A stretch of 64,000 nt of DNA from Phaseolus vulgaris (GCF_000499845.2 NC_023755.2:1877530-1941529), one strand, 5' to 3'. Shown: positions 48,417 to 60,838, numbered from the stretch's first letter. The notes: generated by a model not told the origin, from the sequence alone. Made by a program: numbers and translations.

Positions 48417-48963
48417 ATTAAAATATCCCTTGATAATACATATTCCATTTGAGTAAGTCTAATTTAAATTATTTTGTTTTAAAGTAAAATATCCACGGAT
48501 AATTTCTCCTATTTAGATATTCACAACTAAAAAGTATTAATTTTTTTATTCAAATAGACCCAAAAAAAAAAAAAGGTTGAAATGCCAACATATCCATGAA
48601 AAATTCATTCATTTAAATTTAATTTTTCTTTTATTATTTTTTAGATTAAATTTTCATTTTATTTATACAAATTTTACATATTGAAAAATATAAATTTTTA
48701 TATAAGGATTAAAACATTTTTAAAATATTTTAATTTATTTATTTTGTTCGATAAAAAGAGTATGTAAAAAATAACATATGAACACAATACCCATAGACCC
48801 TCCTTTGTTGCCATTTAGTACATCAGGGACAAAATTGGTACTTTAACATTTATGTGGTACTAAGGAAAGCATAGAGGTGCAAAAATAAAACCCCTTATAT
48901 GTTTAACTAGAAGCCCAGATATGGGTCCAACGTCAAGGGGAAAAATGGTACGAATTGCATGGA
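48417..48963. other. AT-rich intergenic DNA
   Basis: Nothing recognisable is present except poly-A and A/T runs. Confidence 0.5.
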
Positions 48964-49247
48964 GGCTGTTTCTTGGTACACCTCCATATATTCTTCTCTC
49001 GCCTCCATAAATTTTTATATTTCCAAAATTACCTTTCTGTAATATTTTGGATTATATAATTAAAAAGTTTTTTTTCAAATTTGTAATTAACTTTTAAATA
49101 ATTACATAATCTGAAAGTTTTTTTTAAATACGTGTTCGAATTACATAATCCGAAAACTATTATAGAAGTGACACTAAAAAGTTAAAAAGATATTTTCACT
49201 ATGTGTATAGTTGTGACAAAAAACCTCGGGTGCAGAAAGAAACAGTC
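48964..49247. mobile_element. Mutator-like MITE with 9-bp target duplication
   Basis: A 284-bp element flanked by a perfect 9-bp repeat TTGCATGGA (48,955-48,963 and 49,248-49,256). The left end is GGCTGTTTCTTGGTACACC, and the right end reversed is GACTGTTTCTTTCTGCACCC. The ends and the inner TTTCCAAAATTACC match the family of the element in TERT intron 9. Confidence 0.75.
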
Positions 49248-49256
49248 TTGCATGGA

Positions 49257-50451
49257 ATGTACTGAGTAAAAGGTTATTCTAGCAAAATTTATAATAGAAC
49301 ACATTACACTTCAAAAATTTATTTTCTACCATTCTAATTTCTAATTTTTTAACTGGTCAAACGTCAAATAAGATTGAATTTATTTATATTTTAATACTAA
49401 CTAATTAAATTATCTTAGATTTTTTCAATCGAAATTTCTGAGTATTTTTGCTATGGTATAGGAAAAAGTTTAATATTAAAGTTAAAATTTTAAAAAGAAT
49501 TATATTTTGAATTAAATTTCCGATAAAGTTGGAAATAAAATTTTGGTTGATACATTTAGGATGAAGCATCGTCATTAATTAATATTTGTGTATAATAATG
49601 ATAAAAATAAAGATTGTTTCTAAATATACTAGACAATAATTTATTCCACACTATTAACAATATTCTCGTTTCAAAAAAATAACAATTTAAATGTTAAATA
49701 ATAAATCAAATCATTCCCCATTAATGATCCTTTTTTATAAAAAAAAGTTAATAAGTTATTTTAACATTTTAAATTTTTTAATTAAGATCTAGGATTCAAC
49801 TTTCAACTTGAATATAAAATCATAATTGAAGACTCTATTTCATAAAAAAAAAATGGGTCTCTTTGATTAAAGAAGTACTATACCTCTTGATTATAAAAAA
49901 AGTTATAATGTTTTAGAAATAAATTTTTTTATTTTTTAATTAGTGACGAAAGTAACGGGTCTAATTTTATATTTTTTAATTAATATGTTATAAGAATAGG
50001 GAATTATTTTCTTATTTTATTTTATTACTTTTTTAAGCTCCTATATTATTTAATTAAATTATTATGTGACTAATAAAAAAATTAGAGCTATTATTTTGAG
50101 AATAAAAAAGATTCACCACTTGTCCACTTGTATTACCAAAATATTCCCACTAGTCCACTTGCGATATTTGGTTCCCATGTCTAATTATCAATTATTTATA
50201 ACATTTAATAAAAAATAATTATACAACTTTATCATATCATTAAAGACTTAATCATAATATTGTAAAAATAACCTATTTAGTCTTTTAACATCATTTGCAT
50301 ATGTAACCTCAAAAGTTCAATAACATTTTATTCGTTACTATTTTTTTCTTTTACAAATATCGTAAAATTTAATTAGAAGTGCTTCACATAAACCATTTTT
50401 AAAAGCAATAATAATTTTGATTTGAAATTTAGTGATATATTATTATTATTA
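49257..50451. other. AT-rich intergenic DNA
   Basis: No gene or clear repeat visible. Confidence 0.5.
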
Positions 50452-50452
50452 A

Positions 50453-50498
<46 letters not shown>
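50452..50498. repeat. (TA)n microsatellite
   Basis: Nearly 47 bases of alternating A and T with one interrupting C. A tyrosine/isoleucine-rich minus-strand reading frame across it is an artefact. Confidence 0.85.
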
Positions 50499-50503
<5 letters not shown>

Positions 50504-50608
50504 TTAACGGGAGAGTTTTGTCACTTAAATGAGTTCTATCAAGTTCAATAATTTTTGTTGTTGTGAAAGAGACTTCTAGTTTGAAAAAAAATAATAATTC
50601 AAAGTTAT

Positions 50609-50894
50609 TGTACAAGTAAAAATTAATTATTATATTAATTAAATTAGATATTATTTTATAAATAAAAAATATTAATATTTAAAGTAATTTTTATTACTAA
50701 TAAATATTTTTTAAATTATTATCTAATTAATTACCAAAATTTTAGTTATCAACTTTAGACTCGAAACTAAAAAATTTGGTAACTAATTAAATACTAATTT
50801 AGAAACTATTTATTAATAATAAAAATTATTTTAGATATTAATAATATTTATTTAGTTAATATAATAATTAATTATTTTTTATTTAATTATAGTG
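50609..50894. mobile_element. Worn foldback CACTA-type MITE
   Basis: Family words TACAAGTAAAAATTAATTAT at left, TAATTACCAAAATTTTAGTT in the centre and TTATAGTG at right. Both ends have decayed. Confidence 0.5.
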
Positions 50895-51329
50895 TTGATT
50901 TATATTTTGTTCACTAATAATAAAAATGAAATGAATATATAATTCGTGTTAATTAATATAATAATTAAAATTAAATTGTCACAAGTTATAGCAACATAAA
51001 TATTTGTAAAAATTATTATAAGTATTCTAAAGTGAAAACAGAAAACATGATGTTTACTTCTAAGTTAATTTTTAATTTAAAACTTGACATACTGCTGTTT
51101 AACTGTTTTTATTTTTTTAAATATTCATAAAAGTTAATGTTGATATTGATATAGATATTTAAAAATAGAAAACAAATAAAAATCAGATAAACTAAAAGTA
51201 AAACAGAAAATAAAATTATCCCATGTTTTCCATAACTTCATTGATGTGAAAGAATGAAGAGGAAAAATAAAAGGATTTCATTGATAAACAAAGTACAATT
51301 TTTTTAAAAAAAAAAAAAATTACAAACAA
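50895..51329. other. AT-rich intergenic DNA
   Basis: No gene or repeat recognised. Confidence 0.45.
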
Positions 51330-51470
51330 AACTAATTTATGAGGTGAGGTTTACACCCACTTATATATTATGAAATTTCTTGATCTCTAGTCGATATGGG
51401 AGTGAACTTTAAGTCGGTTTTCATCCACATATATTATGAATTTTTTTAATCTCTAATCGACGTTAAACAT
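51330..51470 (-). repeat. LTR-like dispersed repeat, inverted relative
   Basis: Contains GAGGTTTACACCCACTTATA and CTCTAGTCGATATGGGA, the reverse-complement style of the GATCCCACATCGACTAGA repeat at 25,829-25,965. It is partly duplicated in itself (a second TATATTATGAATTTTTTTAA with TCTCTAATCGACG follows). Confidence 0.45.
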
Positions 51471-51707
51471 AAAGTAAATAATTTTTTTTTCTATTAAAAT
51501 GTAGAAAAGAAAGTTAATAATTTTTTCCTCTTATTCTTTGTATTCACCCACCACAATGAAAAAAAGCATAATGTGTGTGTTTCTTTAGTTTGTATACTAA
51601 CCCTAGAAAGAAAAGAAGAAAAGAAGAGTGGGAAAAGATATAAAGAAGAATGATGAAGAATGGTAGAAGAGCATAGAAAGGGTTTTTGAAGATGTTGAGT
51701 TAGAAAG

Positions 51708-52028
51708 ATGTTGAAGAAGAGTTGTTATATGTCAAATCCATCACCAATGTTGGCAACATTACGACATGGATGCCATGATGTGCATCAAACTAAACTCACT
51801 TCTGCTATCAGCGTGCAAAGAACAACAAGATATTTTCTCTATCACACCACTTTCAAGCTTTCAAAATGGAGCCTATCATCCACTTTCCATTATCTTTCAA
51901 AACCTTCACATTATTGTGGGAAAGAACCACCAACACCACCAACCATTACAATGCAACACTTTCATCTAATTATACTTCAATTACAAAATAATATTCAATT
52001 TTTACATTACAAGAAAATCATGAAATAG
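51708..52028 (+). other. Open reading frame of uncertain status, possible short transcript
   Basis: About 250 bases (51,700-51,960) are distinctly less AT-rich than the neighbourhood and form an open frame of 106 residues with six histidines and several Cys and Pro, without known motif, signal peptide or membrane segment. Its last 24 bases already belong to the foldback MITE at 52,005, so the MITE supplies the stop. A purine-rich leader (GAAGAAAAGAAGAGTGGG) precedes it. It could be an orphan gene, a long non-coding RNA or a gene remnant. Confidence 0.2.
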
Positions 52029-52384
52029 AAACCAATTTTAGAGACAAAAAAGAATTAGTCGTTATAATGACTAAATTAGAGACCATTTTAAAATTAAAAA
52101 AAAATTGGTTTCTAAATTAGTTTCTATTATCGTTAAATGGTTTCTAAATTAATATATAATTAGCTACCAAGATTTTTGCTACCAAATTTAGAATATAATT
52201 AATTGGTAGTTAAAACATTGGTAGCTAATTAGATACTAATTTAAAAACTATTTAACAATAATAAAAACTAATTTAGAAACTAATTTTTTTTTTAGTTTCT
52301 AAAATGGTCTCTAATTTAGTCACTATAACAACTAATTATTTGTTTTCTATAAAATTGGTTTTTATTTTATGATTTTTTTTAGTG
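52005..52384. mobile_element. Foldback CACTA-type MITE
   Basis: A 380-bp element that starts CATTACAAGAAAATCATGAA and ends TTTATGATTTTTTTTAGTG. Halves complementary around ACCAAATTTAGAATATAATT. Flanks are TTA and TTG, so any target duplication has mutated. Confidence 0.75.
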
Positions 52385-53739
52385 TTGATAAGAAGTTATA
52401 AACTCTTCCATGCAATTTTTGAAAAAATAAAATTATTGTTTTTTTTATAGTGAGTTCAAGCTACCCCATTCAGTAATGTATCTAGGTATCTAGATTTTCT
52501 GTAATGTATCTAGGTATCTAGATTTTGATAGGATATGTTTATTGGCTGAATATATTACTTAAATGTGTTTTTTATACCAATTATTTTGTATATTAGAGGT
52601 CATTATTTTGTATATGTGTTCAAGTAACTCTACTACTCCTCCCATTTAGATAAAAAAAAAATACACAAACCAACCAATTTTTTTTATTAAACTATTCATT
52701 TTTACATTATTTAAAGAACTTTGATGAATAGCTACTTAAAAATGAGTAATATAAAGTTCTATGAATTAAATATAGTAGTATATTTTGTTTCAGATAATAT
52801 CATAAAAAGAATGATAAATCTATCGTTTGGTTAAATATATTATCATGTTAGTTTAGTTATTGGCTTTTTGTCTATTAGTAAAGATTATTTCAATATTAAT
52901 TTTTTCTTAGATTTTTCAAGCCTAATGTTTTTATGGAAAATGAGTGTTGTATTTTCCATGGAAAATTACCAACCAAAGTTTTTTTTTTTTTTAACTAATT
53001 AGATATCAATTAAAAATTTCTTTATAAACTTTATTAATAAAAAAATTACTTTAAATATCATTAATTAATGAATTTAATTAATATAGTAGTTAATTTTATT
53101 TTATTTTAAAATTATTTTTTATTTAATAACTTTTTTTATAGTATGCTTCTCGAGCTTTTGTTAAAAAGTCATCTATTGTTTTATAGATTTTAACACATGT
53201 GAGATTATATTAATAGATATTTTCATTGCCCAATACCCACTATCCGCATGAAACTATAAAACTATAAGTGAATTTAATTCAAATCTTTCATCATGTTACT
53301 TTTTATCTCTTTTAATCATATCATACATATCGTTTTCATCTTTCTTGTTTACATCATCATTGTACACATACACACCATTTTTTCTTTAATGTGATACTGA
53401 AAATTTAGGTCATAGAGATGAAGTTTTATGTTTAAGTTTTACAATTTGAGTGAAATTCTATATAAAAAAAACTTAATAATTGAAAGCTTTTTCAAAGCTC
53501 ACTATTGAATTACAGAAAATCGAGTTCATGAACTTGAGAGAGATAAGTTTTTATTAATTTTTCTCTGTAAAAGAATTTAGTTCATAGTGTTGGGGAAGGG
53601 ATCCAATGATGAAAACTCAGCTACAATGAAGATGATCAATCATTTTTATCTCTAAGTTACGTGATTTTATTTAAATATTTTAAAAATAAAAAATTACATC
53701 CGTCCATGGGTTGACAAAATGAGAAAAACTAGAAAAATA
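52385..53739. other. Intergenic DNA with a half MITE
   Basis: No gene. A 20-base phrase ending TAATGTATCTAGGTATCTAG is repeated in tandem near 52,470-52,518. A worn half copy of the foldback MITE lies at about 52,990-53,143. Confidence 0.5.
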
Positions 53740-54142
53740 CACTACAAGAAAATCATGAAATAGAAACCAATATTTAGAAACCAAAATAATTAGTTGCAAT
53801 AGTAACTAAATTAGATACCATTCTAGAAACTAAACAAAAAATTGGTTTCTAAATTAGTTTATATTATTTTCTATTATTGTTAAATAGTTTCTAAATTGGT
53901 ATCTAATTAGCAACTAAGGTTTTAACTACCAAGTATTTAGTTTTTAAATTTGGTCTCTAAAACCTTGGTTGCTAATTAGATACCAATTTAGAAACTATTT
54001 AACAATAATAGAAAATAATAGAAATTAATTTAGAAACCAATTTTTTGTTTAGTTTCTAAAATGGTCTTTAATTTAGTTACTATTACAACTAATTATTTTG
54101 GTTTCTAAAAATTGGTTTCTATTTCATGATTTTCTTGTAGTG
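53740..54142. mobile_element. Best-preserved CACTA-type foldback MITE
   Basis: This 403-bp element runs from CACTACAAGAAAATCATGAA to TTCATGATTTTCTTGTAGTG and is an almost full-length palindrome: nearly every phrase in the left half (GAAACCAATATTTAGAAACC, TAGTTGCAATAGTAACTAAA) returns in reverse complement on the right. It is bordered by ATA on both sides (53,737-53,739 and 54,143-54,145), the 3-bp duplication expected for CACTA transposases. It has no coding capacity and must have been moved in trans. Confidence 0.85.
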
Positions 54143-54412
54143 ATATTAAAACAAAAACAAATTTTCATCTCAATTTTTTTTAAAAGTAAAAATTTAGGGT
54201 AAATAAAACTAGGTTAAACGGTTAAAAGAAAAAAAATAAAGATTAAATATTTTTATCAACTAAAAAAAAAGCATATTATAAAGAAATAGAGTAAAACATG
54301 TGATAAAATCTAAATTTGTATTTACAAATATACAAGTATAAATAAATATGAATTATTTTCAAGTGATTACATTTAATCATTAAATTCAAGAACTCATGAT
54401 AAATTTTTATAC

Positions 54413-54848
54413 CACTACGAAGAAAATCATTAAATAAAACTAATTTTAGATACTAAAATAATTAGTTATTATTTAATTAAATTAGACATCATTTTAAAAA
54501 CTAAAAAAATTATTGATATCTACAATGATTTATATTATTATAAAATAGTTTTTAAATTAGTATTTAATCATTAATTACCAAGGTTTTAGCTATTAACTAC
54601 TTTATATTCTAAATTAGTCTCTATTAGTTTTTTAGAGATTATAATTTATAATATAAAATATTAGTAGTTAAAATTTTGGTAACTAGTTTAAATACTAATT
54701 TAAAAATTGTTTTATAAATTTATATTAATAATAGAAATCACTTTATATATCAATAATTTTTTAGTTTTTAAACTAATATTTAATATAATAATGATTAATT
54801 ATTTTTTATTTCTAAATTTAGTTGTTATTTAACAAATTTATTGTAGTG
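54413..54848. mobile_element. Foldback CACTA-type MITE
   Basis: It starts CACTACGAAGAAAATCATTA and ends AACAAATTTATTGTAGTG, 436 bp. Flanking triplets TAC and TAT differ by one base. The left TIR has an extra GA or AC relative to the consensus. Confidence 0.7.
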
Positions 54849-55353
54849 TATATACAAAACATGTTATTAATAATATAGTATAAATAAAATAATAAATACA
54901 AATATTCAACATACTAACAATTGTACACAATAATAAAAAGTTAAAAAATAAGTTTATGCAATTTCAAATATCTATGTCACCACATTAGTTTTATTAGGGA
55001 CAGTGGACCCGTTGAAGTTGTCCTAAAGGTTATTGAGAGTTAGGTTGGTGTTGTGAAAAATTGATTTTGTAGATAAATTTTGAAGAAATAATTAGGATGA
55101 TGAGTCAACTTTTTTATTTGTCTTATGTACCATTGAGAAAAAAAATATTTAAATTAGTAAATGACTAAATATTTTCATCTCTCAGTTTGTGAATAATCGG
55201 TTTAAACATATAGAAAAACATAAGAAATAACTACCAGAGCCTATAATAAATGGGTGAAGTCCCTTAACCCAAATATTAGAATATTTAATTAAATGAATTA
55301 AATAACTTAATAATAGTAACATGTAATAGTGTTTGAGGGTGTATTGAATTACG

Positions 55354-55709
55354 TAATACAAGAAAATCATGAAATAAAAACTAAATTTATAAAAAAAATA
55401 ATAATTAATTGTTATAGTGATTAAATTAGAAATCATTTTAGAGATTAAAAAAAATTAATTTTTATTATTGTTAAATGATTTCTAAATTGGTATCTAATTA
55501 GCTATCAAGGTTTTTGCTACCAAATTTAGAATCTAAATAATTGGTAGTTAAAACCTTGGTAGCTAATTAGATACCAATTTAAAAACTATTTAACAATAAT
55601 AGAAACTAATTTAGAAATTATTTTTTTAGTTTCTAAAATGGTCTCTAATTTAGTCACTATAGCAACAAATTCTTTTTGGTCTTTTTTATTTCATGATTTT
55701 CTTGTAGTG
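55354..55709. mobile_element. Foldback CACTA-type MITE
   Basis: It starts with a worn AATACAAGAAAATCATGAAA and ends TTCATGATTTTCTTGTAGTG, with a strong central palindrome around TTTTTGCTACCAAATTTAGA. Confidence 0.7.
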
Positions 55710-55723
55710 AGCACATGATTAAA

Positions 55724-55894
55724 TACTATAATAAAATCATTAAATAGAAACTAATTTTAGAGATAGAAAATAATTAGTTACTACATTGATGAAATTAGAT
55801 ACTATTTTAAAGATTAAAAAAATTACATGTATCTAAAGTAGTTTTTATAATTAATAAATAGTTTCTAAATTGATATCTAATTAGATACCAAGTG
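55724..55894. mobile_element. Left half of a foldback CACTA-type MITE
   Basis: It starts ACTATAATAAAATCATTAAA only 15 bases after the previous copy and stops at TATCTAATTAGATACCAAG near the palindrome centre. Confidence 0.55.
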
Positions 55895-55990
55895 TAATAT
55901 TAAATATCTTTTTAAACCTATTTATAGCTTGGTCCTTTTGTCTTTTCATATCTTGACTAGACTAGGGAAATGTTCTTGTTTTTTTTGCAG

Positions 55991-56248
55991 ATTCTCTTGG
56001 TGAAGTCTGACGGAGAAACTGGTAAAAGAAAGACTACAACTGGCGTGGAGGCTTTTAGAAAGCTATTCGACATGTGTTACAGTGTCTTCTTAGAGGTTTT
56101 TGGAGCAACTCACGCATGGAAATTTGTATCTGTTGTGGAGTTTGCTTTCTGGGGAACAACACTGCATGCTGATTTCCAACACAAGCATGCTTTGGATTAT
56201 GTTGGTGGGATCAAGAGGGTGGATGTTGCTAGCACTTTTGGGCTTTGA
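55991..56248 (+). CDS. Unrecognised last-exon-like coding segment
   Basis: A strong acceptor (long T run then GCAG at 55,987-55,990) is followed by an open frame of 85 residues: ILLVKSDGETGKRKTTTGVE, then EAFRKLFDMCYSVFLEVFGA, THAWKFVSVVEFAFWGTTLH and finally VGGIKRVDVASTFGL before TGA. Composition, codon use and the charged/hydrophobic pattern look like genuine coding sequence, very unlike the surrounding AT-rich DNA. I do not recognise the family. No upstream exon could be found within 1.5 kb; that space holds MITEs, so the rest of the gene may be lost, lie further upstream, or never have existed here (captured exon). Downstream to 56,400 looks like a 3' untranslated region. Confidence 0.5.
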   Translation: MLLVKSDGETGKRKTTTGVEAFRKLFDMCYSVFLEVFGATHAWKFVSVVEFAFWGTTLHADFQHKHALDYVGGIKRVDVASTFGL

Positions 56249-59200
56249 ACTCCTACACTTTGGCAACTATGTATTTTCCATGGTGAATCTAGAACACATA
56301 ACAGATCGAAGCACGATGTTTATCGGGTTTTGGTTGCCACAACTACAAAGCTACCAAGAAATCTAAGTACTCTAGACAACTTGTGGCTTTGATATTTTTT
56401 GTTAATTATTGCATCATTATGTGATGTTTTGAGTTTCTAGTTAGGTTTTTATGTTTAAACCATTTTATTCAGATATTGCATAACACACGTATATAAGTTT
56501 TTGAAACAATATATTGTTAAACATTTCTTAATTGTTCAATTTTATTTAACGTAATTAATTCACTGGAAATAAAAAAAGGTTTACAACTTAAAACCTTGGT
56601 CTATTCTTACTTTTAACCATGATTTTTTTTAATGGTGATAGATGTAGACATGATTGTATTATGAATTGATGTGGTTTGTTATAGATGAGGACAAAACCCT
56701 TAGTAATTAGGGAAGTTTGTGTTACTTATGAAAAAATGATGGTAAGGAACATGATATGATGAAGTTTGGAAAAATAACGATGTTTATGGAGTTTGTACTT
56801 TGAACATTCTCAGTCTGAAAGCAACAAGAAAAGGTTGTTCCCACCAATGTCTTAACTGATACTGATATGATCACAAACATTTTATTCGCGCATGGATCCA
56901 TTGTTTGCCTCATGTTTAGAATGATGCAAGAACCGGACAAGTTCGTACACACAAATTTCAACTCAAACCATAATAATTCATCTAATATGGTAAGCCACAA
57001 ATCTAGGGTTTTGTGGCCGACAACTCTCACATAATCATCATCAACATTTTCTTTATTTTCATTATTATTATTATTATTTATTATTATTACTATTTATTAT
57101 TATTATAATGTCTAAATCCTATCTACCCAATCTAAATCAAGTGCTTTTATATTTCTATGGTGATTTGACATGGTAGGTTGTGAAATGTCTTCCATGGTGG
57201 GAAGTATATTTATATCTTAATTGGGTTTAATCAAAATTTAGATTCAATCTTTTAGGGTTTGCTTCCACCTCATAACTCTCCACTCACTCTCTCTCTCATT
57301 TTCACCTCTTAATTATCCATTTGTATGTTGTATCAAAGAAATTATTTTTTTTCAATAATCTAAAATTAGCTTATCCATGGTTTAATTTGTAGAAGTTATT
57401 TCATAGAAACATTTTTAAAATCTAGGTTTTGATTCATACACAAAATAGTTTCACCTTATGAAAAAATTAATTTAATTTTTTTTATATTTTTATCTTATAA
57501 TTACTTATGCATAAATTTTCTCTAAAGAAATGGTTCTTTATAAAAATAATTGTATTTGAAATTTGAGGTGAGTGGTTTTTGTCTCCCAATATTAAAATAA
57601 AACATCATTTTAGTTTCTAAAATTAAGATGGGTTAAAAATGTTTTTTTTGTCTTTATATTATAATACGAAATTATTTTTTTTCATAGTCTAAACCATAAC
57701 CTTCTGATTGTATTCTAATTGTCATGTAAAACAAATTTGTTAAGGACTATTTTAATAGTTTTCTTGCTATAAATATAAAAAAAAACTCTAAAATTTTGAA
57801 TAAGGAATAAAATTATTTTTGTGCGAAAGTATATGGTTATTAAACATTAGAAAATGTTTAACCTAATTAAAAAATATTTAACCCAATTAAAAAGGAAACG
57901 ATATTTTTATCTTGAAATCAAATGACATTAAAAAAAATGGTGGTGATAAGTTGATTAAAATGGACATGTTTAAAATATTGGTAATATCACATCACCCTCT
58001 TCCTTTAATACTATTAACACCATCTAACTCTAGAGATAAAAACCTATTTTTAAAAGTCAAAAGTGAAATAATTTATTTTGAAATTGTATTTGACTAAAAC
58101 CGAATTATCCAAAAATTTGGAAAACTAAATATTTTAACCAAAGTTTCCGTACATTGTGTCACCATTACTAATTGACTTTGGAAATTAGTTCAGTACGATT
58201 ACCTTTTAGGCCATTTGGTATTTCAACAATCAAAAGTAACACTCTATTTCGACAATTAATCATCTCTATTTCTATCTATTTTTTCTTTTGTTTTTCGTTT
58301 CAAAATCCTTCACATAACTTTTTATGTACCCAATTTATTAAAAACCATTTTCATTTGCACTTATGTGAATACAAATTTGGATGAATATCATCGCAATAAA
58401 GTAGACATGAATTTACAAGTCAAAGAAACGTATTTTTTAGGACAATCTGATAAAAAAAATAGTTACAATAACACATTATAATATTATCTAAAGTATATAG
58501 ATATTTGCGGTAAATTGTTTTAAGTGAAATATTAATTATGAGTTAGATTTGCAATATAAGATTTTCTGTTTCGATGGTTCTAGAAAATGTAAGAAAAAAA
58601 ATTATGCAGATAATTAAATAATCAAAATAAATACCAATATTTTTTTCTTATTTTATAAGAGAACTCCTTTATATGAAAAAGTAAAATAATATTATATGTT
58701 GGAACTATTAAGTTTTGAATTTAAAAGTGTATTATAATAATAAAAGTTTAGATAGTATCTGAAATTAATAATAATAATTATTTTTTATATCTTAATTGTT
58801 TTTTTTTTTTTATTTGTTCTTTCGTATTAGGTAGTAGCAAATAAAAACACAGTTACCACAAATAAAAACATCACAAAATTCATCTCAACTATTAATTTTG
58901 ATTACTAGTCACCACAAATAATTACAAAAACAACCATCATCACTTTTAAATAAAAATTTAAAACGTGACACTTTCCATTGTACTAAAAAGAAAAATTTAT
59001 TAAAATAAAAAAAAATAGTGGTGAAGAGAGAATGTACGGAAAAAGAATTTTCCTAAAACTATCATTGTCAAACAAAAAGGATCCAAAATTAATTTTAAAA
59101 AAATGCATATATCTCCTTGAAAAATATATGAAGATTTTACATGAACAAGATCACATAAAATTAAAATATATAAATAGATATAAATCTTATTTTATAAATT

Positions 59201-60304
59201 AATTTTATGGTATTAATTTAGATTTAAAGTGTATTCTTTTAATAAAAGTTTTGTTCTTAATAAAAAAGAGTTTATAAGTGATATTGATGGTGTCGAATCA
59301 CGAAGCAAAGTAATGGTTTCCACAATTTCAGTAAGGAAATTATTAGAACTCAACGATTTAAATTAATTTATGTTCCTACGAAAGTTATCGTTTTGTCGTC
59401 TTATAATGCGCATTTCATCAATATGCCAACCTCTCATTTCACTCACCATGCATTTCATTTTTTCTCTCTTTTTAATTATGCCAATATTATTTTAAAGTTT
59501 CTTAAACAAACTACACTAACTTCTCTTAATTATTTATTATTTATTATGTTTTATGTTTTCCTCTGGACTAATTCATTCTTGATGGTACTAGAATATATTA
59601 TATTGGTAAACAAACGATTAATTTAGGATAAATAATATGGAAAATTAAGAAATACATTGTTAATTTTGGCCAAACATTTTATTGTTGATTAAAGTCTTAT
59701 AAATAAACACGATAATCAAAATTAAGATACACTATTATTATTATAATATTTATTATACTTAAATATTAAATTCTTATTTAATCGTCGTTAAAAACAATTT
59801 TGCAACTCAATCAAGAACCAAATATCATATGTTACGAGAAAAAGTGAAAAGAAAAAGAACATGACAAAAAGAATAAATCAATTGTTCATTCATTTGACAA
59901 CTTCCTTACAATAACAAATTCTATAATAATATTACTTTGAAAATTTCTATAAACTGCACTATTATTTACTTATTTGAAAAATATTTTATTTTGTAATTAT
60001 TTAAAATGGTAGTTGTAAATTTAAAAATAGAAAACTTAATATTGAAGTTTATAGATTTTAAGTTTTTCTTTTTTCTTTGGACCTTTTTGTCTAACGATTT
60101 AAGTTTTTTTCTCATCTTTCCTCTATTTTTGTCTTTATATAAGTGCGTCGAGCATCAACGAAGATAATAAATTTTGTAATCAACAATACATTAGACATAC
60201 TTATACTCACTTGTGAATTATAGTGCATTAATTTTTTTTTATTTCTGTTTTTGTTTTTTTTTTATATTTTTTTTCTCATTAATGGAGGTAAAAATCAATA
60301 CATA
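56249..60304. other. AT-rich intergenic DNA
   Basis: No gene is supported. A minus-strand open frame at 56,722-57,030 and the less AT-rich DNA around it (56,720-57,030) may be a worn gene piece, but no motif is seen. A (TTA)n-like run lies at 57,060-57,110 and a CT-rich run (CTCACTCTCTCTCTC) near 57,282-57,297. Confidence 0.45.
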
Positions 60305-60540
60305 AATATTTTAGGGTTTTATGACCATCATGGGACTTTTTTTTTCATTTATACCAAAAATGAGGTCGTTTTCAAAAAAATTATAAATATGGGCAAGTCG
60401 TACCAACTTAGCACAACTTTATATGCAAAAGTCGTGCTAAATTGACACGACTTTGTCACGTCGAAGTCGTGCCAAGTTGACACGACTTCTGCCACGTCAA
60501 CTCCTGAAGTCGTGTCAACTTGGCACGATTTTGTCCACGT

Positions 60541-60562
60541 CATATATATATATATATATATA
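60541..60562. repeat. (TA)n microsatellite inside the Mutator-like element
   Basis: A run of about 22 alternating bases at the inner edge of the left inverted repeat; the right arm lacks it. Confidence 0.8.
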
Positions 60563-60775
60563 TTTATTTTTTTTTAATTTTCTTGTAAAATTTTCTTATT
60601 TAGATATTGACTAGTAAGTTATGTGATGTTTAAAATTAATTTGATACATAATTTTCTAAGGGTGTTAGTTTTAAGCAATAAAAAAATGAATAATTGTGTA
60701 TGGATCATGTTTGACGATAATGTAATATATTAATTTGGTTATTAGATTAATAAAAGATATGAAAAACAAAAAAAA

Positions 60776-60838
60776 TGTTCATATTGTAGAACCGAAGGTC
60801 ACAATAAAAGTAATTGTCCGCACAAACAAGCTAGATAG
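60776..60838 (+). pseudogene. Zinc-knuckle remnant of a Mutator-like transposase
   Basis: The frame reads CSYCRTEGHNKSNCPHKQAR and then TAG. C-x2-C-x4-H-x4-C is a complete CCHC zinc knuckle, and the GHNK..C wording is typical of the C-terminal zinc finger of plant MuDR-type transposases. Nothing else of the transposase (DDE domain, SWIM) is left; an in-frame stop lies about 30 bases upstream. Its place inside Mutator-type inverted repeats supports the assignment. Confidence 0.65.

Noticed and set aside
50373..50615. Minus-strand 80-codon frame with poly(Ile-Tyr)
   Set aside because: Direct translation of a (TA)n microsatellite.
56722..57030. Minus-strand 102-codon frame
   Set aside because: No motif, no splice context and no support; noted only as a slightly less AT-rich patch.
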